64,000 nucleotides of DNA from Pseudomonas fluorescens (GCF_001902145.1 NZ_MRST01000026.1:364342-428341), one strand, 5' to 3'; shown: positions 44,060 to 53,198, numbered from the stretch's first letter. Notes: generated by a model not told the origin, from the sequence alone. Translations and numbers: made by a program.

Positions 44060-44890
44060 ATGCTGCTGCGTTTTACCAAGATGCACGGGCTGGGTAATGA
44101 TTTCATGGTCCTCGACCTGGTCAGCCAGCACGCGCACATCCTGCCCAAGCACGCCAAACAGTGGGGCGATCGCCACACCGGGATCGGTTTCGACCAGTTG
44201 CTGCTGGTCGAGGCGCCGAGTAACCCGGAGGTGGATTTCCGTTACCGGATCTTCAACTCCGACGGTTCCGAAGTGGAACAGTGCGGCAACGGCGCGCGCT
44301 GCTTTGCGCGCTTTGTGCTCGACAAACGCCTGACTGCCAAACGCCAGATTCGCGTCGAAACCAAGGGCGGCGTGATCGAACTGGACATCCGCAATGATGG
44401 CCAGATCAGCGTCAACATGGGCGCGCCACGCCTGGTGCCGGCGGATATTCCGTTCCAGGCCACCGAGCAGGCCCTCAGTTACCCGCTGGATGTGGATGGC
44501 AAAACCGTGGAGATCGCCGCCGTGTCCATGGGCAACCCCCATGCGGTGCTGCGGGTGACCGACATCAATAACGCCCCCGTGCATGAACTGGGGCCGAAGA
44601 TCGAACATCACCCGCGCTTTCCGGCACGGGTCAATGTGGGCTTCCTGCAGGTGATCGACCGTAACCGTGCGCAATTGCGCGTATGGGAACGCGGCGCCGG
44701 CGAAACCCAGGCTTGCGGCACCGGTGCTTGCGCCGCTGCCGTGGCCGCGATCAGCCAGGGGTGGATGGATTCGCCACTGTTGATCGACCTGCCCGGCGGA
44801 CGTTTGTCCATCGAGTGGGCAGGCCCTGGCCACCCGGTGATGATGACCGGGCCAGCCACGCGTGTATACGAAGGACAGGTCCGTCTATGA
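44060..44890 (+). CDS. dapF: Diaminopimelate epimerase
   Basis: DapF interconverts LL- and meso-diaminopimelate, feeding peptidoglycan and LysA. The 276-residue enzyme has both catalytic cysteines, C75 in EVEQCGNGARC and C219 in ETQACGTGACAAAV, and the start LRFTKMHGLGNDFMVLDL. It begins 3 bases after the lysA stop, so the two are coupled. Confidence 0.98.
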   Translation: MLLRFTKMHGLGNDFMVLDLVSQHAHILPKHAKQWGDRHTGIGFDQLLLVEAPSNPEVDFRYRIFNSDGSEVEQCGNGARCFARFVLDKRLTAKRQIRVETKGGVIELDIRNDGQISVNMGAPRLVPADIPFQATEQALSYPLDVDGKTVEIAAVSMGNPHAVLRVTDINNAPVHELGPKIEHHPRFPARVNVGFLQVIDRNRAQLRVWERGAGETQACGTGACAAAVAAISQGWMDSPLLIDLPGGRLSIEWAGPGHPVMMTGPATRVYEGQVRL

Positions 44891-44903
44891 GTGAGCCAAG
44901 CTA

Positions 44904-45620
44904 ATGACCGATAAGCCTCAAGTACCCGCACACGCTACCCCGAGTGAAAGCCTGGAGGCCGCTGCTGTCGCGGCGTACCTTGAGGCTAATCCGGACTTCT
45001 TCGTCGAGCACGAAGAACTGCTGCCGGCCCTGCGCATCCCCCACCAGCGCGGCGATACCGTGTCGCTGGTGGAGCGGCAGATGAAGATCCTGCGCGAGCG
45101 CAACATTGAAATGCGCCATCGGCTCTCTCATCTGATGGACGTGGCCCGCGACAACGACCGCTTGTTCGACAAGACGCGCCGCCTGATTCTGACCCTGATG
45201 GATGCCACCAGCCTGGAAGAAACGGTGATCGCCGTGGAAGACAGCCTGCGTGAGGATTTCCAGGTGCCCTTCGTCAGCCTGATCCTGTTCAGCGACAACC
45301 CGATGCCGGTGGGCCGCTGGGTCACAGGTGGCGAGGCGCAGACGGCCATCGGCGGCCTGCTGTCCGAAGGCAAGACCGTCAGCGGCACCTTGCGCGAGCA
45401 TGAGCTGGACTTCCTGTTTGGCGCCGAACAGCGCAAGCAGATCGGCTCTACGGCCGTTATCGCCCTCAGCCATCAAGGCTTGCACGGGGTACTGGCCATC
45501 GCCAGCCGTGACCCGGCGCACTACAAAAGCTCGGTGGGCACGTTGTTCCTGACCTATATCGCCGAGGTACTGGGCCGCGTCCTGCCACGCCACACCACCA
45601 CCCTGCGCGCGGTGCGCTGA
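44904..45620 (+). CDS. DUF484 family protein
   Basis: This 238-residue protein is conserved between dapF and xerC in gammaproteobacteria. The N-terminal part has VAAYLEANPDFFVEHEELLP and the linker helix LVERQMKILRERNIEMRHRL; the C-terminal part is GAF-like (FVSLILFSDNPMP, GLHGVLAIASRDPAHYKSSV). A ligand-sensing or scaffold role is possible but unproven. Its position fixes the orthologue, and its stop lies 2 bases before xerC. Confidence 0.92.
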   Translation: MTDKPQVPAHATPSESLEAAAVAAYLEANPDFFVEHEELLPALRIPHQRGDTVSLVERQMKILRERNIEMRHRLSHLMDVARDNDRLFDKTRRLILTLMDATSLEETVIAVEDSLREDFQVPFVSLILFSDNPMPVGRWVTGGEAQTAIGGLLSEGKTVSGTLREHELDFLFGAEQRKQIGSTAVIALSHQGLHGVLAIASRDPAHYKSSVGTLFLTYIAEVLGRVLPRHTTTLRAVR

Positions 45621-45622
45621 TC

Positions 45623-46522
45623 ATGGAGCGGCAACTGGACGCTTACTGCGCTCACCTGCGCAATGAGCGCCAGGTGTCGTCCCACACGCTGGAAGCTTAT
45701 CGGCGGGACTTGAACAAGGTCCTGGCCTATTGCGAAAAACAGCACGTCAGCAGTTGGAAGGCCCTGGACATCCAGGCCCTGCGCAGCCTGATCGCCCGGT
45801 TGCACCAGCAGGGCCAATCCTCCCGCAGCCTGTCTCGCCTGCTATCGGCGGTGCGCGGCCTCTATCACTACCTCAATCGCGAAGGCCTGTGCGACCACGA
45901 CCCGGCCAATGGCCTGTCACCGCCCAAAGGCGAACGGCGCCTGCCCAAGACCCTGGACACAGACCGCGCCCTGCAATTGCTCGACGGTGCCGTCGAGGAT
46001 GACTTCCTGGCTCATCGCGACCAGGCAATCCTCGAGCTGTTCTATTCCTCGGGCCTGCGCCTGTCGGAGCTGACGGGCCTGAACCTTGATCAGCTGGACC
46101 TCGCCGATGGCTTGGTGCAAGTGCTCGGCAAAGGCAGCAAGACCCGCGTACTGCCCGTGGGCAGGAAAGCCCGCGAAGCCTTGCAGCTATGGCTGCCGCT
46201 ACGTCTCTTGACCAACCCGGCAGACGACGCCGTGTTTGTCAGCCAGCAAGGCCGGCGCCTGGGGCCGCGGGCGATTCAACTGCGGGTCAAGGCTGCCGGC
46301 GAGCGCGAGCTGGGGCAGAATCTGCACCCGCACATGCTGCGTCATTCCTTTGCCAGCCACCTGCTCGAATCCTCCCAGGACCTGCGCGCCGTGCAGGAGC
46401 TGCTCGGGCACTCGGATATCAAGACCACGCAAATCTACACCCACCTCGACTTCCAGCACCTGGCAACGGTGTACGACAGCGCCCATCCACGGGCCAAACG
46501 CATCAAGGGCGGCGACTCATGA
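45623..46522 (+). CDS. xerC: Site-specific tyrosine recombinase XerC
   Basis: XerC works with XerD at dif to resolve chromosome dimers. The 299-residue protein has an N-terminal SAM-like core-binding domain and the catalytic residues R146 (SGLRLSEL), K170, H237/R240 (HPHMLRHSF), H263 (LLGHSDIKTTQ) and Y272 (IYTHLDF). The position after DUF484 and the lack of any phage context identify it as the chromosomal XerC rather than an integrase. Confidence 0.96.
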   Translation: MERQLDAYCAHLRNERQVSSHTLEAYRRDLNKVLAYCEKQHVSSWKALDIQALRSLIARLHQQGQSSRSLSRLLSAVRGLYHYLNREGLCDHDPANGLSPPKGERRLPKTLDTDRALQLLDGAVEDDFLAHRDQAILELFYSSGLRLSELTGLNLDQLDLADGLVQVLGKGSKTRVLPVGRKAREALQLWLPLRLLTNPADDAVFVSQQGRRLGPRAIQLRVKAAGERELGQNLHPHMLRHSFASHLLESSQDLRAVQELLGHSDIKTTQIYTHLDFQHLATVYDSAHPRAKRIKGGDS

Positions 46523-47214
46523 GTATCAAGCTGATCACCTTCGACCTGGACGACACCCTCTGGGACAACGTACCCGTCATCATCAGCGCCGAAGCGTCGA
46601 TGCGCGAATGGCTGGTGACCCACGCGTCCAAGGTCGGCGACCTGCCCCTTGAGCATTTTGCCAGCCTGCGCCAGCAGGTGCTGCAGCGTCATCCCGAACT
46701 CAAACACCGTATCAGCCTGCTGCGTCATCGCGTGTTGATGCATGCGTTCGAGGAAGCCGGTTATCCCCAGCCTGAGGCCACAGAGATGGCGGATGTCTGC
46801 TTCGAAGCGTTCATCCTCGCACGCCACCAACTCACCGTGTTTCCGGAAGCCGAGCCGATGCTCAACGCGCTGCGCCAGCACTTCCTGCTCGGTGTGATCA
46901 CCAATGGCAATGCCGATGTGCAGCGTGTGGGCCTGGCGGACTACTTTCACTTTGCCCTGCGCGCTGAAGATATCGGCATCGCCAAGCCGGATGCACGGCT
47001 GTTTCATGAAGCACTGCAACGTGGCGGTGTGGACGCCAGCGCGGCAGTGCATGTGGGCGATCATCCTGGGGATGACATCGCCGGCGCGCAGCAGGCGGGA
47101 CTGCGGGCGGTGTGGTTCAACCCCACGGGCAAGGCCTGGGAGGGTGACAAGCGCCCGGATGCGCAGATTCGCAGCCTGACGGAGTTACCGCCACTGCTGA
47201 GTCGCTGGAGCTAA
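46519..47214 (+). CDS. HAD-superfamily hydrolase
   Basis: This 231-residue phosphatase-like protein starts MSIKLITFDLDDTLWDNVPV with the nucleophile motif DLDDT, motif II in LLGVITNGNADV, the Lys motif IAKPDARLF and motif IV in VGDHPGDDIAGA. The start overlaps the xerC stop (ATGA). The equivalent gene (YigB) in E. coli is an FMN/sugar phosphate phosphatase, also next to xerC, which fits, but the substrate is inferred. It is the last gene of the lptM-lysA operon. Confidence 0.92.
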   Translation: MSIKLITFDLDDTLWDNVPVIISAEASMREWLVTHASKVGDLPLEHFASLRQQVLQRHPELKHRISLLRHRVLMHAFEEAGYPQPEATEMADVCFEAFILARHQLTVFPEAEPMLNALRQHFLLGVITNGNADVQRVGLADYFHFALRAEDIGIAKPDARLFHEALQRGGVDASAAVHVGDHPGDDIAGAQQAGLRAVWFNPTGKAWEGDKRPDAQIRSLTELPPLLSRWS

Positions 47215-47226
47215 CACTGACCCCAA

Positions 47227-47315
47227 TGTGGGAGCTGGCTTGCCTGCGATAGCGGTGGGCCAATTAACACAGGGCTCGCAGATAGACCGCTATCGCAGGC
47301 AAGCCAGCTCCCACA
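47227..47315. repeat. REPIN between the HAD gene and sutA
   Basis: TGTGGGAGCTGGCTTGCCTG and its exact inverse bound 89 bases; the inner arms CGATAGCGGT / ACCGCTATCG are also complementary. It lies between convergent genes next to the terminator at 47353-47382. Confidence 0.9.
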
Positions 47316-47352
47316 GGGTATTGCAGCAAACCGGTAAATTGCTCCAGGCATG

Positions 47353-47382
47353 AAAAAGCCCGCAGCGACGGCGGGCTTTTTC
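47353..47382. terminator. Terminator between the HAD gene and sutA
   Basis: AAAAAGCCCGC, an 8-base loop and GCGGGCTTTTTC form a hairpin with A/T tracts on both sides, able to stop both the leftward sutA transcript and rightward readthrough. Confidence 0.84.
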
Positions 47383-47402
47383 TTACAAGCAGGATGCAGA
47401 CC

Positions 47403-47735
47403 TCAGATAGGTCGGCTGCCGTACTTGTTATCCGGCTTCTTCGGTGGATCAGCCACCACGTTGGCCTCGACTTCCTGCACTTTGCCGCCTTTAGCGAGGA
47501 ACTCTTCCATCGCACGGGCCAGGGCATCGCGCTCTTTGTTCTTGGCTTCAACGCTCGGCAACTCGTCTACCGAAACAGCCGCCTTGGCTTTGCCTTTGGC
47601 TTTGGGAGCCGCGTCGTCGCCCACACTGTCATCGGCGTCGTCAGCAACGTCTTCGGCCGCTACTTCAAGACCTTCTTCGGTGTCGTCTTCATCACCTACT
47701 TCGAGGTCGTCTTGTTCCAGATCATCGTCGCTCAT
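47403..47735 (-). CDS. sutA: RNA polymerase-binding regulator SutA
   Basis: SutA was described in P. aeruginosa as a small RNA polymerase-binding protein that raises housekeeping transcription during slow growth. This 110-residue homologue has the very acidic disordered N-terminal tail (MSDDDLEQDDLEVGDEDDTE and more), a helical centre (VEAKNKERDALARAMEEFLA) and the conserved C-terminus VVADPPKKPDNKYGSRPI. It lies next to yjbQ and amtB as in P. aeruginosa. Confidence 0.9.
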   Translation of the reverse strand: MSDDDLEQDDLEVGDEDDTEEGLEVAAEDVADDADDSVGDDAAPKAKGKAKAAVSVDELPSVEAKNKERDALARAMEEFLAKGGKVQEVEANVVADPPKKPDNKYGSRPI

Positions 47736-47837
47736 GTTCTACCTCATGACTTGCGAAAAGCAGATTAGTTATAGCCCAGCTTCACCCTCTGTCGAGGTTG
47801 CCGGAAAAAAATCAACATCCACTGGATCACCAGTGGC

Positions 47838-48263
47838 TTATGCCCCTTCACCATGCAAGGTGGCGAGGACTTTACGAGCACCGCCATGATCACGGTGCTC
47901 GCCCAGATAAACACCTTGCCAGGTCCCTATCGCCAAGCGGCCGGCCTTGACCGGCAAACTCAGCTGGCAGCCCAGCAGACTGGCCTTGAAGTGCGCCGGC
48001 AGATCATCCGGACCTTCGTCGTTATGTTCAAACCCTGCGCGACCTTGTGGCACCAGCAGGTTGAAAAAACGCTCGAAGTCACGGCGAACCGCCGGGTCGG
48101 CATTCTCGTTGACGGTCAACGAGGCCGAGGTGTGCTGCAGCCACAGATGCAACAGGCCCACACGGCACGCCTTCAATTCAGGCAAGCCGGCAAGCAACTC
48201 GTCCGTTACCAAGTGAAAGCCCCGGGGCTTGGCCCGCAGGGTAATCAGGGTCTGTTGCCACAT
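47838..48263 (-). CDS. YjbQ family secondary thiamine-phosphate synthase-like enzyme
   Basis: This 141-residue protein of the YjbQ/UPF0047 family has the histidine and Asn/Glu motifs LWLQHTSASLTVNENADPAV and AIGTWQGVYLGEHRDHGGAR. Members show weak thiamine phosphate synthase activity, and their physiological role is unclear. It is read leftward, upstream of sutA and downstream of amtB with its own spacing. Confidence 0.93.
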   Translation of the reverse strand: MWQQTLITLRAKPRGFHLVTDELLAGLPELKACRVGLLHLWLQHTSASLTVNENADPAVRRDFERFFNLLVPQGRAGFEHNDEGPDDLPAHFKASLLGCQLSLPVKAGRLAIGTWQGVYLGEHRDHGGARKVLATLHGEGA

Positions 48264-48430
48264 ACAGTTCTCCGCCCATCGGCGCGCATTCTAGCGCGCT
48301 CTGGGAAAAAACAAAGTGCCTAATACGCCTTCATGCCTGTAAGACATTTGCACCCTTAAAAGTGCTGTGTGGATCCCATCACAAAGTCGACAAAAACCCA
48401 CACACCTTTAGCCACAGACAAACGCCAGGC

Positions 48431-48464
48431 AAAAAAATGCCCGGCAAGCCGGGCATGTTTTTTT
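48431..48464 (-). terminator. Terminator after amtB
   Basis: An A-run, ATGCCCGGC, a short loop, GCCGGGCAT and a T-run form a strong hairpin 7 bases beyond the amtB stop on the minus strand. Confidence 0.87.
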
Positions 48465-48471
48465 CGCGTAG

Positions 48472-49809
48472 TTACAAGTTGTAGCCGCGCTCGTTGTGTT
48501 GCGCCAGGTCGAGGCCAACCGCCTCTTCTTCTTCGGTGACACGCAGGCCCATGACCATGTCGAGCACCTTGAGGATGACGTAGGTCACGATCGCCGTGTA
48601 GATCACGGTGAAGCCCACGCCTTTGCACTGGATCCAGACCTGGGCCGCGATGTCGGTCACGGTGCCGAAGCCGCCCAGAGCAGGAGCTGCGAACACACCG
48701 GTAAGGATCGCACCGACGATGCCGCCGATACCGTGCACGCCGAAAGCGTCCAGGGAGTCGTCATAACCCAGCTTGCGCTTGAGGCTGGTCGCGCAGAAGA
48801 AGCACACCACACCGGCAACCAGGCCAATCACCAGGGCGCCCATCGGGCCCACGGTGCCAGCCGCTGGCGTCACGGCGACCAGGCCGGCGACCACACCCGA
48901 GGCGATACCCAGTGCGCTGGGCTTGCCGTGGGTGATCCACTCGGCAAACATCCAGCCCAGGGCCGCAGCTGCGGTAGCGATCTGAGTTACCAGCATCGCC
49001 ATGCCCGCGGTACCGTTGGCCGCCGCGGCGGAACCGGCGTTGAAGCCAAACCAGCCGATCCACAGCATGGCCGCGCCCATCAGGGTATAGCCCAGGTTAT
49101 GCGGGGCCATCGGGGTGGTCGGGAAGCCTTTGCGCTTACCGAGCACGATACACGCCACCAGGCCAGCCACACCCGCGTTGATGTGCACGACGGTGCCGCC
49201 AGCGAAGTCCAGCACGCCCCAGTCCCACATCAGGCCGCCATTGCCGCTCCAGACCATGTGCGCAATCGGCGCATAGACCAGGGTGAACCAGATAGCCATG
49301 AAGATCAGCATCGCGGAGAACTTCATACGTTCAGCGAAAGCACCGACGATCAGCGCCGGAGTAATGATGGCAAAGGTCATCTGGAAGGTGATGAACACGG
49401 CTTCCGGAAACAGCGCCGCCGGCCCGGTGATACTGGCCGGGGTGACACCCGCCAGGAACGCCTTGCCCATGCCGCCGAAGAAGGAATTGAAGTTGACCAC
49501 GCCTTGTTCCATACCGGTGGTATCGAACGCGATGCTGTAACCGTAGACGACCCAGAGGATGCTGATCAGGCCAGTGATGGCGAAACACTGCATCATCACC
49601 GACAGAATGTTCTTGGAGCGGACCATGCCGCCGTAGAACAGCGCCAGGCCAGGGATGGTCATGAACAGCACCAGCGCGGTGGCAGTGAGCATCCAGGCGG
49701 TGTCGCCGGAATTGAGGACTGGAGCAGCCACTTCATCTGCCGCCATGGCCAGGCTTGGCATTACGATGGACAGCAGGGCTCCGAGCCCTGCGAATTTACG
49801 CAGAGTCAT
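48472..49809 (-). CDS. amtB: Ammonium transporter AmtB
   Basis: This 445-residue trimeric ammonia channel has a signal-like first helix (MTLRKFAGLGALLSIVMPSL ending AMA), the periplasmic recruitment region, and the Amt signature DFAGGTVVHINAGVAGLVAC containing the first pore histidine. The second pore histidine lies in LDAFGVHGIGGIVGAILTGV. The start at 49809 has GGAG 9 bases upstream; an extension to 49923 would read back into glnK. It is cotranscribed with glnK, whose product plugs the channel when ammonium is plentiful. Confidence 0.96.
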   Translation of the reverse strand: MTLRKFAGLGALLSIVMPSLAMAADEVAAPVLNSGDTAWMLTATALVLFMTIPGLALFYGGMVRSKNILSVMMQCFAITGLISILWVVYGYSIAFDTTGMEQGVVNFNSFFGGMGKAFLAGVTPASITGPAALFPEAVFITFQMTFAIITPALIVGAFAERMKFSAMLIFMAIWFTLVYAPIAHMVWSGNGGLMWDWGVLDFAGGTVVHINAGVAGLVACIVLGKRKGFPTTPMAPHNLGYTLMGAAMLWIGWFGFNAGSAAAANGTAGMAMLVTQIATAAAALGWMFAEWITHGKPSALGIASGVVAGLVAVTPAAGTVGPMGALVIGLVAGVVCFFCATSLKRKLGYDDSLDAFGVHGIGGIVGAILTGVFAAPALGGFGTVTDIAAQVWIQCKGVGFTVIYTAIVTYVILKVLDMVMGLRVTEEEEAVGLDLAQHNERGYNL

Positions 49810-49843
49810 ATTGTTTTCTCCTGGGGCGTTGGGGTTTGGCGGC

Positions 49844-50182
49844 TTAGATTGCGTCGGTATCGGTTTCGCCGGTACGGATGCGAATAGCCTGTTCCAGATT
49901 GACCACGAAGATCTTGCCGTCACCGATCTTGCCGGTGTTGGCCGCCTTGGTTATCGCCTCGATAACCCGGTCAAGATCCTTGTCGTCAATGGCGACATCG
50001 ATCTTCACCTTCGGCAGGAAATCGACCACATATTCCGCGCCGCGATACAGCTCGGTATGACCCTTCTGCCGACCGAAGCCCTTGACCTCAGTAACGGTAA
50101 TGCCCTGCACGCCGATCTCGGACAGTGACTCGCGTACATCGTCCAACTTGAACGGCTTGATGATGGCAGTGACTAGCTTCAT
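49844..50182 (-). CDS. glnK: Nitrogen regulatory protein P-II (GlnK)
   Basis: This 112-residue PII signal protein has the T-loop tyrosine Y51 (TELYRGAEYVVDFLPK) that is uridylylated by GlnD, and the B/C-loop motifs GKIGDGKIFVV and IRTGE. It binds ATP/ADP and 2-oxoglutarate and docks on AmtB. It lies 34 bases before amtB, the classical glnK-amtB pair, with a candidate sigma-54 promoter about 210 bases upstream. Confidence 0.97.
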   Translation of the reverse strand: MKLVTAIIKPFKLDDVRESLSEIGVQGITVTEVKGFGRQKGHTELYRGAEYVVDFLPKVKIDVAIDDKDLDRVIEAITKAANTGKIGDGKIFVVNLEQAIRIRTGETDTDAI

Positions 50183-50393
50183 GAAAACTCTCTCCCGAAT
50201 TTGGTGGACTTGCCCCAGGAAAACAAACCCGTCTCAAGTCTAAGCGCAGTGCCTGGCTTTGTAACGCATCGTCGCCTCGGCATTTGCCGTCGCGACGCCA
50301 GCGAACCACTGGTGACGAGCCCTGTACCCCGGATCCGTCGGCGCACTGCATTCGTCACAGCGACTGCATCAGTGCATGGGTCATGATCGTCTA

Positions 50394-50409
50394 AGCAGAA
50401 ACCTTGCCA
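50394..50409 (-). promoter_or_regulatory. Candidate sigma-54 promoter of glnK-amtB
   Basis: On the minus strand, TGGCAAGGTTTCTGCT keeps the essential GG and GC dinucleotides with 10 bases between them and differs at two positions from TGGCACG-N4-TTGCT. It would start transcription near 50383, giving a leader of about 200 bases. GC-rich inverted sequences further upstream (around 50449-50467, GCCC-N6-GGGGC) could be NtrC sites. A weaker candidate with the same GG/GC spacing lies at 50285-50300. Confidence 0.5.
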
Positions 50410-50605
50410 GCTCCGTAAAAACCACCGAAATCAATCCTTTGCCCGCTTGTGCCCATCTACGGGGCGCCTGCGCGGCCGCAATGCGCATCAAAACAGTGCG
50501 CTGGCGCCCGCCCCGATGCGCGAAAACCGTGCACAGCGGGGCGTGAAAATGACTATAGACGCTGCGTGATACACTGCCGGCCAACTGTTTTCCGGAATAT
50601 GTCCA

Positions 50606-50866
50606 ATGCTCGCGCCCAAAGACTTCCTCGACGCCCTGAGCGGCCACGCCTCTCGCCTGTTCAGCGGCGACACCCCGCTGCCCCGCAATGAAATCGAAAG
50701 CCAGTTCAAGGCTTTGCTACAGAGTGGCTTCAGCAAGCTCGACCTGGTCAGCCGGGAAGAGTTTGACAGCCAGATGGTAGTGCTGGCCCGCACACGTGCG
50801 CGGCTGGAGAGCCTGGAGGCGAAGGTGGCTGAGCTTGAAGCCCGGTTGGCGCCAAATCAGGAATAA
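50606..50866 (+). CDS. ubiK: Ubiquinone biosynthesis accessory factor UbiK
   Basis: This 86-residue UbiK/YqiC protein begins MLAPKDFLDALSGHASRLFS, followed by an amphipathic stretch and a C-terminal coiled coil (MVVLARTRARLESLEAKVAE). UbiK trimerises with UbiJ and assists the ubiquinone biosynthetic complex. It is divergent from glnK and followed by a REPIN and yifB. Confidence 0.92.
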   Translation: MLAPKDFLDALSGHASRLFSGDTPLPRNEIESQFKALLQSGFSKLDLVSREEFDSQMVVLARTRARLESLEAKVAELEARLAPNQE

Positions 50867-50877
50867 ATCGGCATACC

Positions 50878-50977
50878 TGTAGGAGCGAGCTTGCTCGCGA
50901 AAATCTCAAGGGCGCCGCGTTTATTCTGGCTTTACGCGTTATCGTTGACGCTTTTCGCGAGCAAGCTCGCTCCTACG
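50878..50977. repeat. REPIN between ubiK and yifB
   Basis: TGTAGGAGCGAGCTTGCTCG and its inverse bound 100 bases; the arms continue as CGAAAA / TTTTCG. This is the same subtype as the element at 23323-23424. Confidence 0.88.
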
Positions 50978-51076
50978 GTGGATACGTTCTGTAAAACCTC
51001 CCCCGCCCCGCTCCATCCCACCTCGTCTACCCTTGAAAAAACCGCAGGAAGCGGCCCTCCCATTCAAGGAACGAGC

Positions 51077-52573
51077 ATGTCCCTCGCCATCGTCCACAGC
51101 CGCGCCCAGGTCGGTGTAGAAGCGCCCGCCGTCACTGTCGAAGTACATATGGCCAATGGCCTGCCGTCTCTCACCCTGGTGGGTTTGCCCGAAACCGCAG
51201 TGAAGGAAAGCAAGGACCGCGTGCGCAGTGCCATCCTCAACTCGGCGCTGCAATACCCGGCCCGCCGCATCACTCTGAATCTCGCGCCCGCCGACCTGCC
51301 CAAGGACGGCGGGCGTTTTGATCTGGCGATTGCCCTGGGCATCCTGGCAGCCAGTGTGCAAGTGCCGGCGTTGATGCTCGATGACGTGGAATGCCTTGGA
51401 GAATTGGCGCTGTCCGGCGAGGTGCGTGCGGTGAAGGGGGTGTTGCCGGCCGCACTGGCGGCGCGCAAGGCCGGGCGCACTGTGATAGTGCCGCGCGCCA
51501 ATGCAGAGGAAGCGTGCTTGGCGTCGGGGCTCAAAGTGATTGCGGTGGACCATCTGCTGCAAGTGGTGGCGCACCTGAATGGGCACGTGCCGATTGAGCC
51601 CTACAGGTCCGACGGTTTGCTGTACTTAAACAAGCCTTACCCAGACCTGAGTGAAGTGCAGGGCCAACTCGCGGCCAAGCGAGCATTGCTGATCGCGGCG
51701 GCGGGCGCGCATAACCTGTTGTTCAGCGGGCCACCGGGTACCGGCAAGACTTTATTGGCCAGCCGGCTACCGGGCTTGCTGCCGCCGTTGAGCGAGCAGG
51801 AAGCGCTGGAAGTGGCCGCAATCCAATCCGTGGTCAGCCTGGCACCGCTGAGCCATTGGCCAAACCGCCCGTTTCGCCAGCCGCACCACTCGGCATCCGG
51901 GCCGGCGCTGGTGGGTGGCGGCTCGAAGCCACAACCGGGGGAAATCACCCTGGCCCATCACGGTGTGTTGTTCCTGGATGAACTGCCAGAGTTTGACCGC
52001 AAGGTACTGGAGGTGCTGCGCGAGCCATTGGAGTCGGGGCATATCGTGATCTCCCGAGCCCGAGACCGTGTGAGCTTCCCAGCGCGCTTTCAACTGGTCG
52101 CAGCGATGAACCCCTGCCCTTGCGGCTACATGGGCGAACCCAGCGGGCGTTGTCGGTGTACGCCGGAACAGGTTCAGCGCTATCGCAACAAGCTCTCCGG
52201 GCCGCTGCTGGACCGGATTGATTTGCACCTGACAGTCGCGCGGGAGGTCACTGCGCTGAGCCCAGCCCAGCAAGCCGGTGACACCACCGCGCATGCGTCC
52301 GCTCAAGTGGCGCAAGCCCGTGAACGCCAGCACCAGCGCCAGGGTTGTGCCAATGCATTCCTCGATCTGCCACGGCTGCGCGAACACTGCCAGTTGGCCA
52401 AAGCCGATGAAAGCTGGCTGGAAAGCGCATGTGAACGGCTGACATTATCCCTGCGCGCAGCCCATCGATTGCTCAAGGTGGCTCGCACCCTGGCGGACCT
52501 TGAGCAAGTGGAAGGCATCGCCCGCCATCATTTGGCGGAGGCCTTGCAGTACCGACCAGCCGCAAATGGCTAG
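51077..52573 (+). CDS. YifB/ComM family Mg-chelatase-like AAA+ ATPase
   Basis: This 498-residue protein has an N-terminal Lon-S5-like domain (SRAQVGVEAPAVTVEVHMAN) and an AAA+ module with Walker A GPPGTGKTLLASRLPG, Walker B GVLFLDELPEF and the sensor region AAMNPCPCGYMG, then a C-terminal helical domain. ComM from Vibrio is a hexameric helicase that promotes branch migration in natural transformation, so that role is the best guess. The start MSLAIVHSRAQVG has AAGGA upstream; readings beginning earlier include REP sequence. Confidence 0.93.
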   Translation: MSLAIVHSRAQVGVEAPAVTVEVHMANGLPSLTLVGLPETAVKESKDRVRSAILNSALQYPARRITLNLAPADLPKDGGRFDLAIALGILAASVQVPALMLDDVECLGELALSGEVRAVKGVLPAALAARKAGRTVIVPRANAEEACLASGLKVIAVDHLLQVVAHLNGHVPIEPYRSDGLLYLNKPYPDLSEVQGQLAAKRALLIAAAGAHNLLFSGPPGTGKTLLASRLPGLLPPLSEQEALEVAAIQSVVSLAPLSHWPNRPFRQPHHSASGPALVGGGSKPQPGEITLAHHGVLFLDELPEFDRKVLEVLREPLESGHIVISRARDRVSFPARFQLVAAMNPCPCGYMGEPSGRCRCTPEQVQRYRNKLSGPLLDRIDLHLTVAREVTALSPAQQAGDTTAHASAQVAQARERQHQRQGCANAFLDLPRLREHCQLAKADESWLESACERLTLSLRAAHRLLKVARTLADLEQVEGIARHHLAEALQYRPAANG

Positions 52574-52579
52574 CACTTG

Positions 52580-53155
52580 TCAGGCAAAATCCAGCAGCAG
52601 CCTCGCCACTTCCAGCACTTCTTGCAGCACCGCTTCTGCGGACTCTGCGGAAGGCTTGAGCATCAGGTCATCGGCATAGCCCATCGCCAGGGCGAAGATC
52701 TGCCGTGCAGCGCGTTGAGACGACTCGCAGCGAAAGACGCCATCGGCAACGCCCCGCTCGATCACCTCGGCAAGCATGCTTTGCCATTGGGCGTTGATCA
52801 CCAGATAAGCCTGAGCCATTGGCGCGTCGTGCATGGCCTCGTCCCAGGCGTCGAGCCACAGCGCCCAGCCGGCATCAGCGGTGCTGGGCAGGCAGTCGCG
52901 CAAAAAACCCACGAGCGCCTCCAGCGGAGGCGCATCGGCCAACGGCCCGCGCACTTCATCCAGTTGCTCATTGGCAAAGCGCACAAAAGCTTCGCGACGC
53001 AGTTCATTCCAGTCGCTGAAGTAGTGATAGACATGACTGCGCGACAAGCCGGCATGTTCGGCGAGGTCACGGGTGGATACATCGGCGAACCCCTTGCTGC
53101 GAAACAGCTCCAGGGCGGCGGCGATGATCTGGTCTTTACGGTCGATACGCGACAT
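52580..53155 (-). CDS. TetR/AcrR family transcriptional regulator
   Basis: This 191-residue repressor has the N-terminal helix-turn-helix (IIAAALELFRSKGFADVSTR, DLAEHAGLSRSHVYHYFSDW) and a helical ligand domain with a C-terminal region recognised in AcrR-type proteins. The start MSRIDRKDQII at 53155 has AAGGA upstream. It is divergent from the ABC membrane-domain gene at 53268; two operator-like palindromes lie between them, so it very probably controls that gene and itself. The ligand is unknown. Confidence 0.92.
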   Translation of the reverse strand: MSRIDRKDQIIAAALELFRSKGFADVSTRDLAEHAGLSRSHVYHYFSDWNELRREAFVRFANEQLDEVRGPLADAPPLEALVGFLRDCLPSTADAGWALWLDAWDEAMHDAPMAQAYLVINAQWQSMLAEVIERGVADGVFRCESSQRAARQIFALAMGYADDLMLKPSAESAEAVLQEVLEVARLLLDFA

Positions 53156-53198
53156 GAGCAATTCCTTCGAGCACGAGCAGATAAGCGGCGCTTGCTTT

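Noticed and set aside
50236..50257. GGCAC-containing sequence nearer to glnK as sigma-54 promoter
   Set aside because: The minus-strand GGCAC is followed 10 bases later by AG rather than the required GC, so the spacing rule fails.
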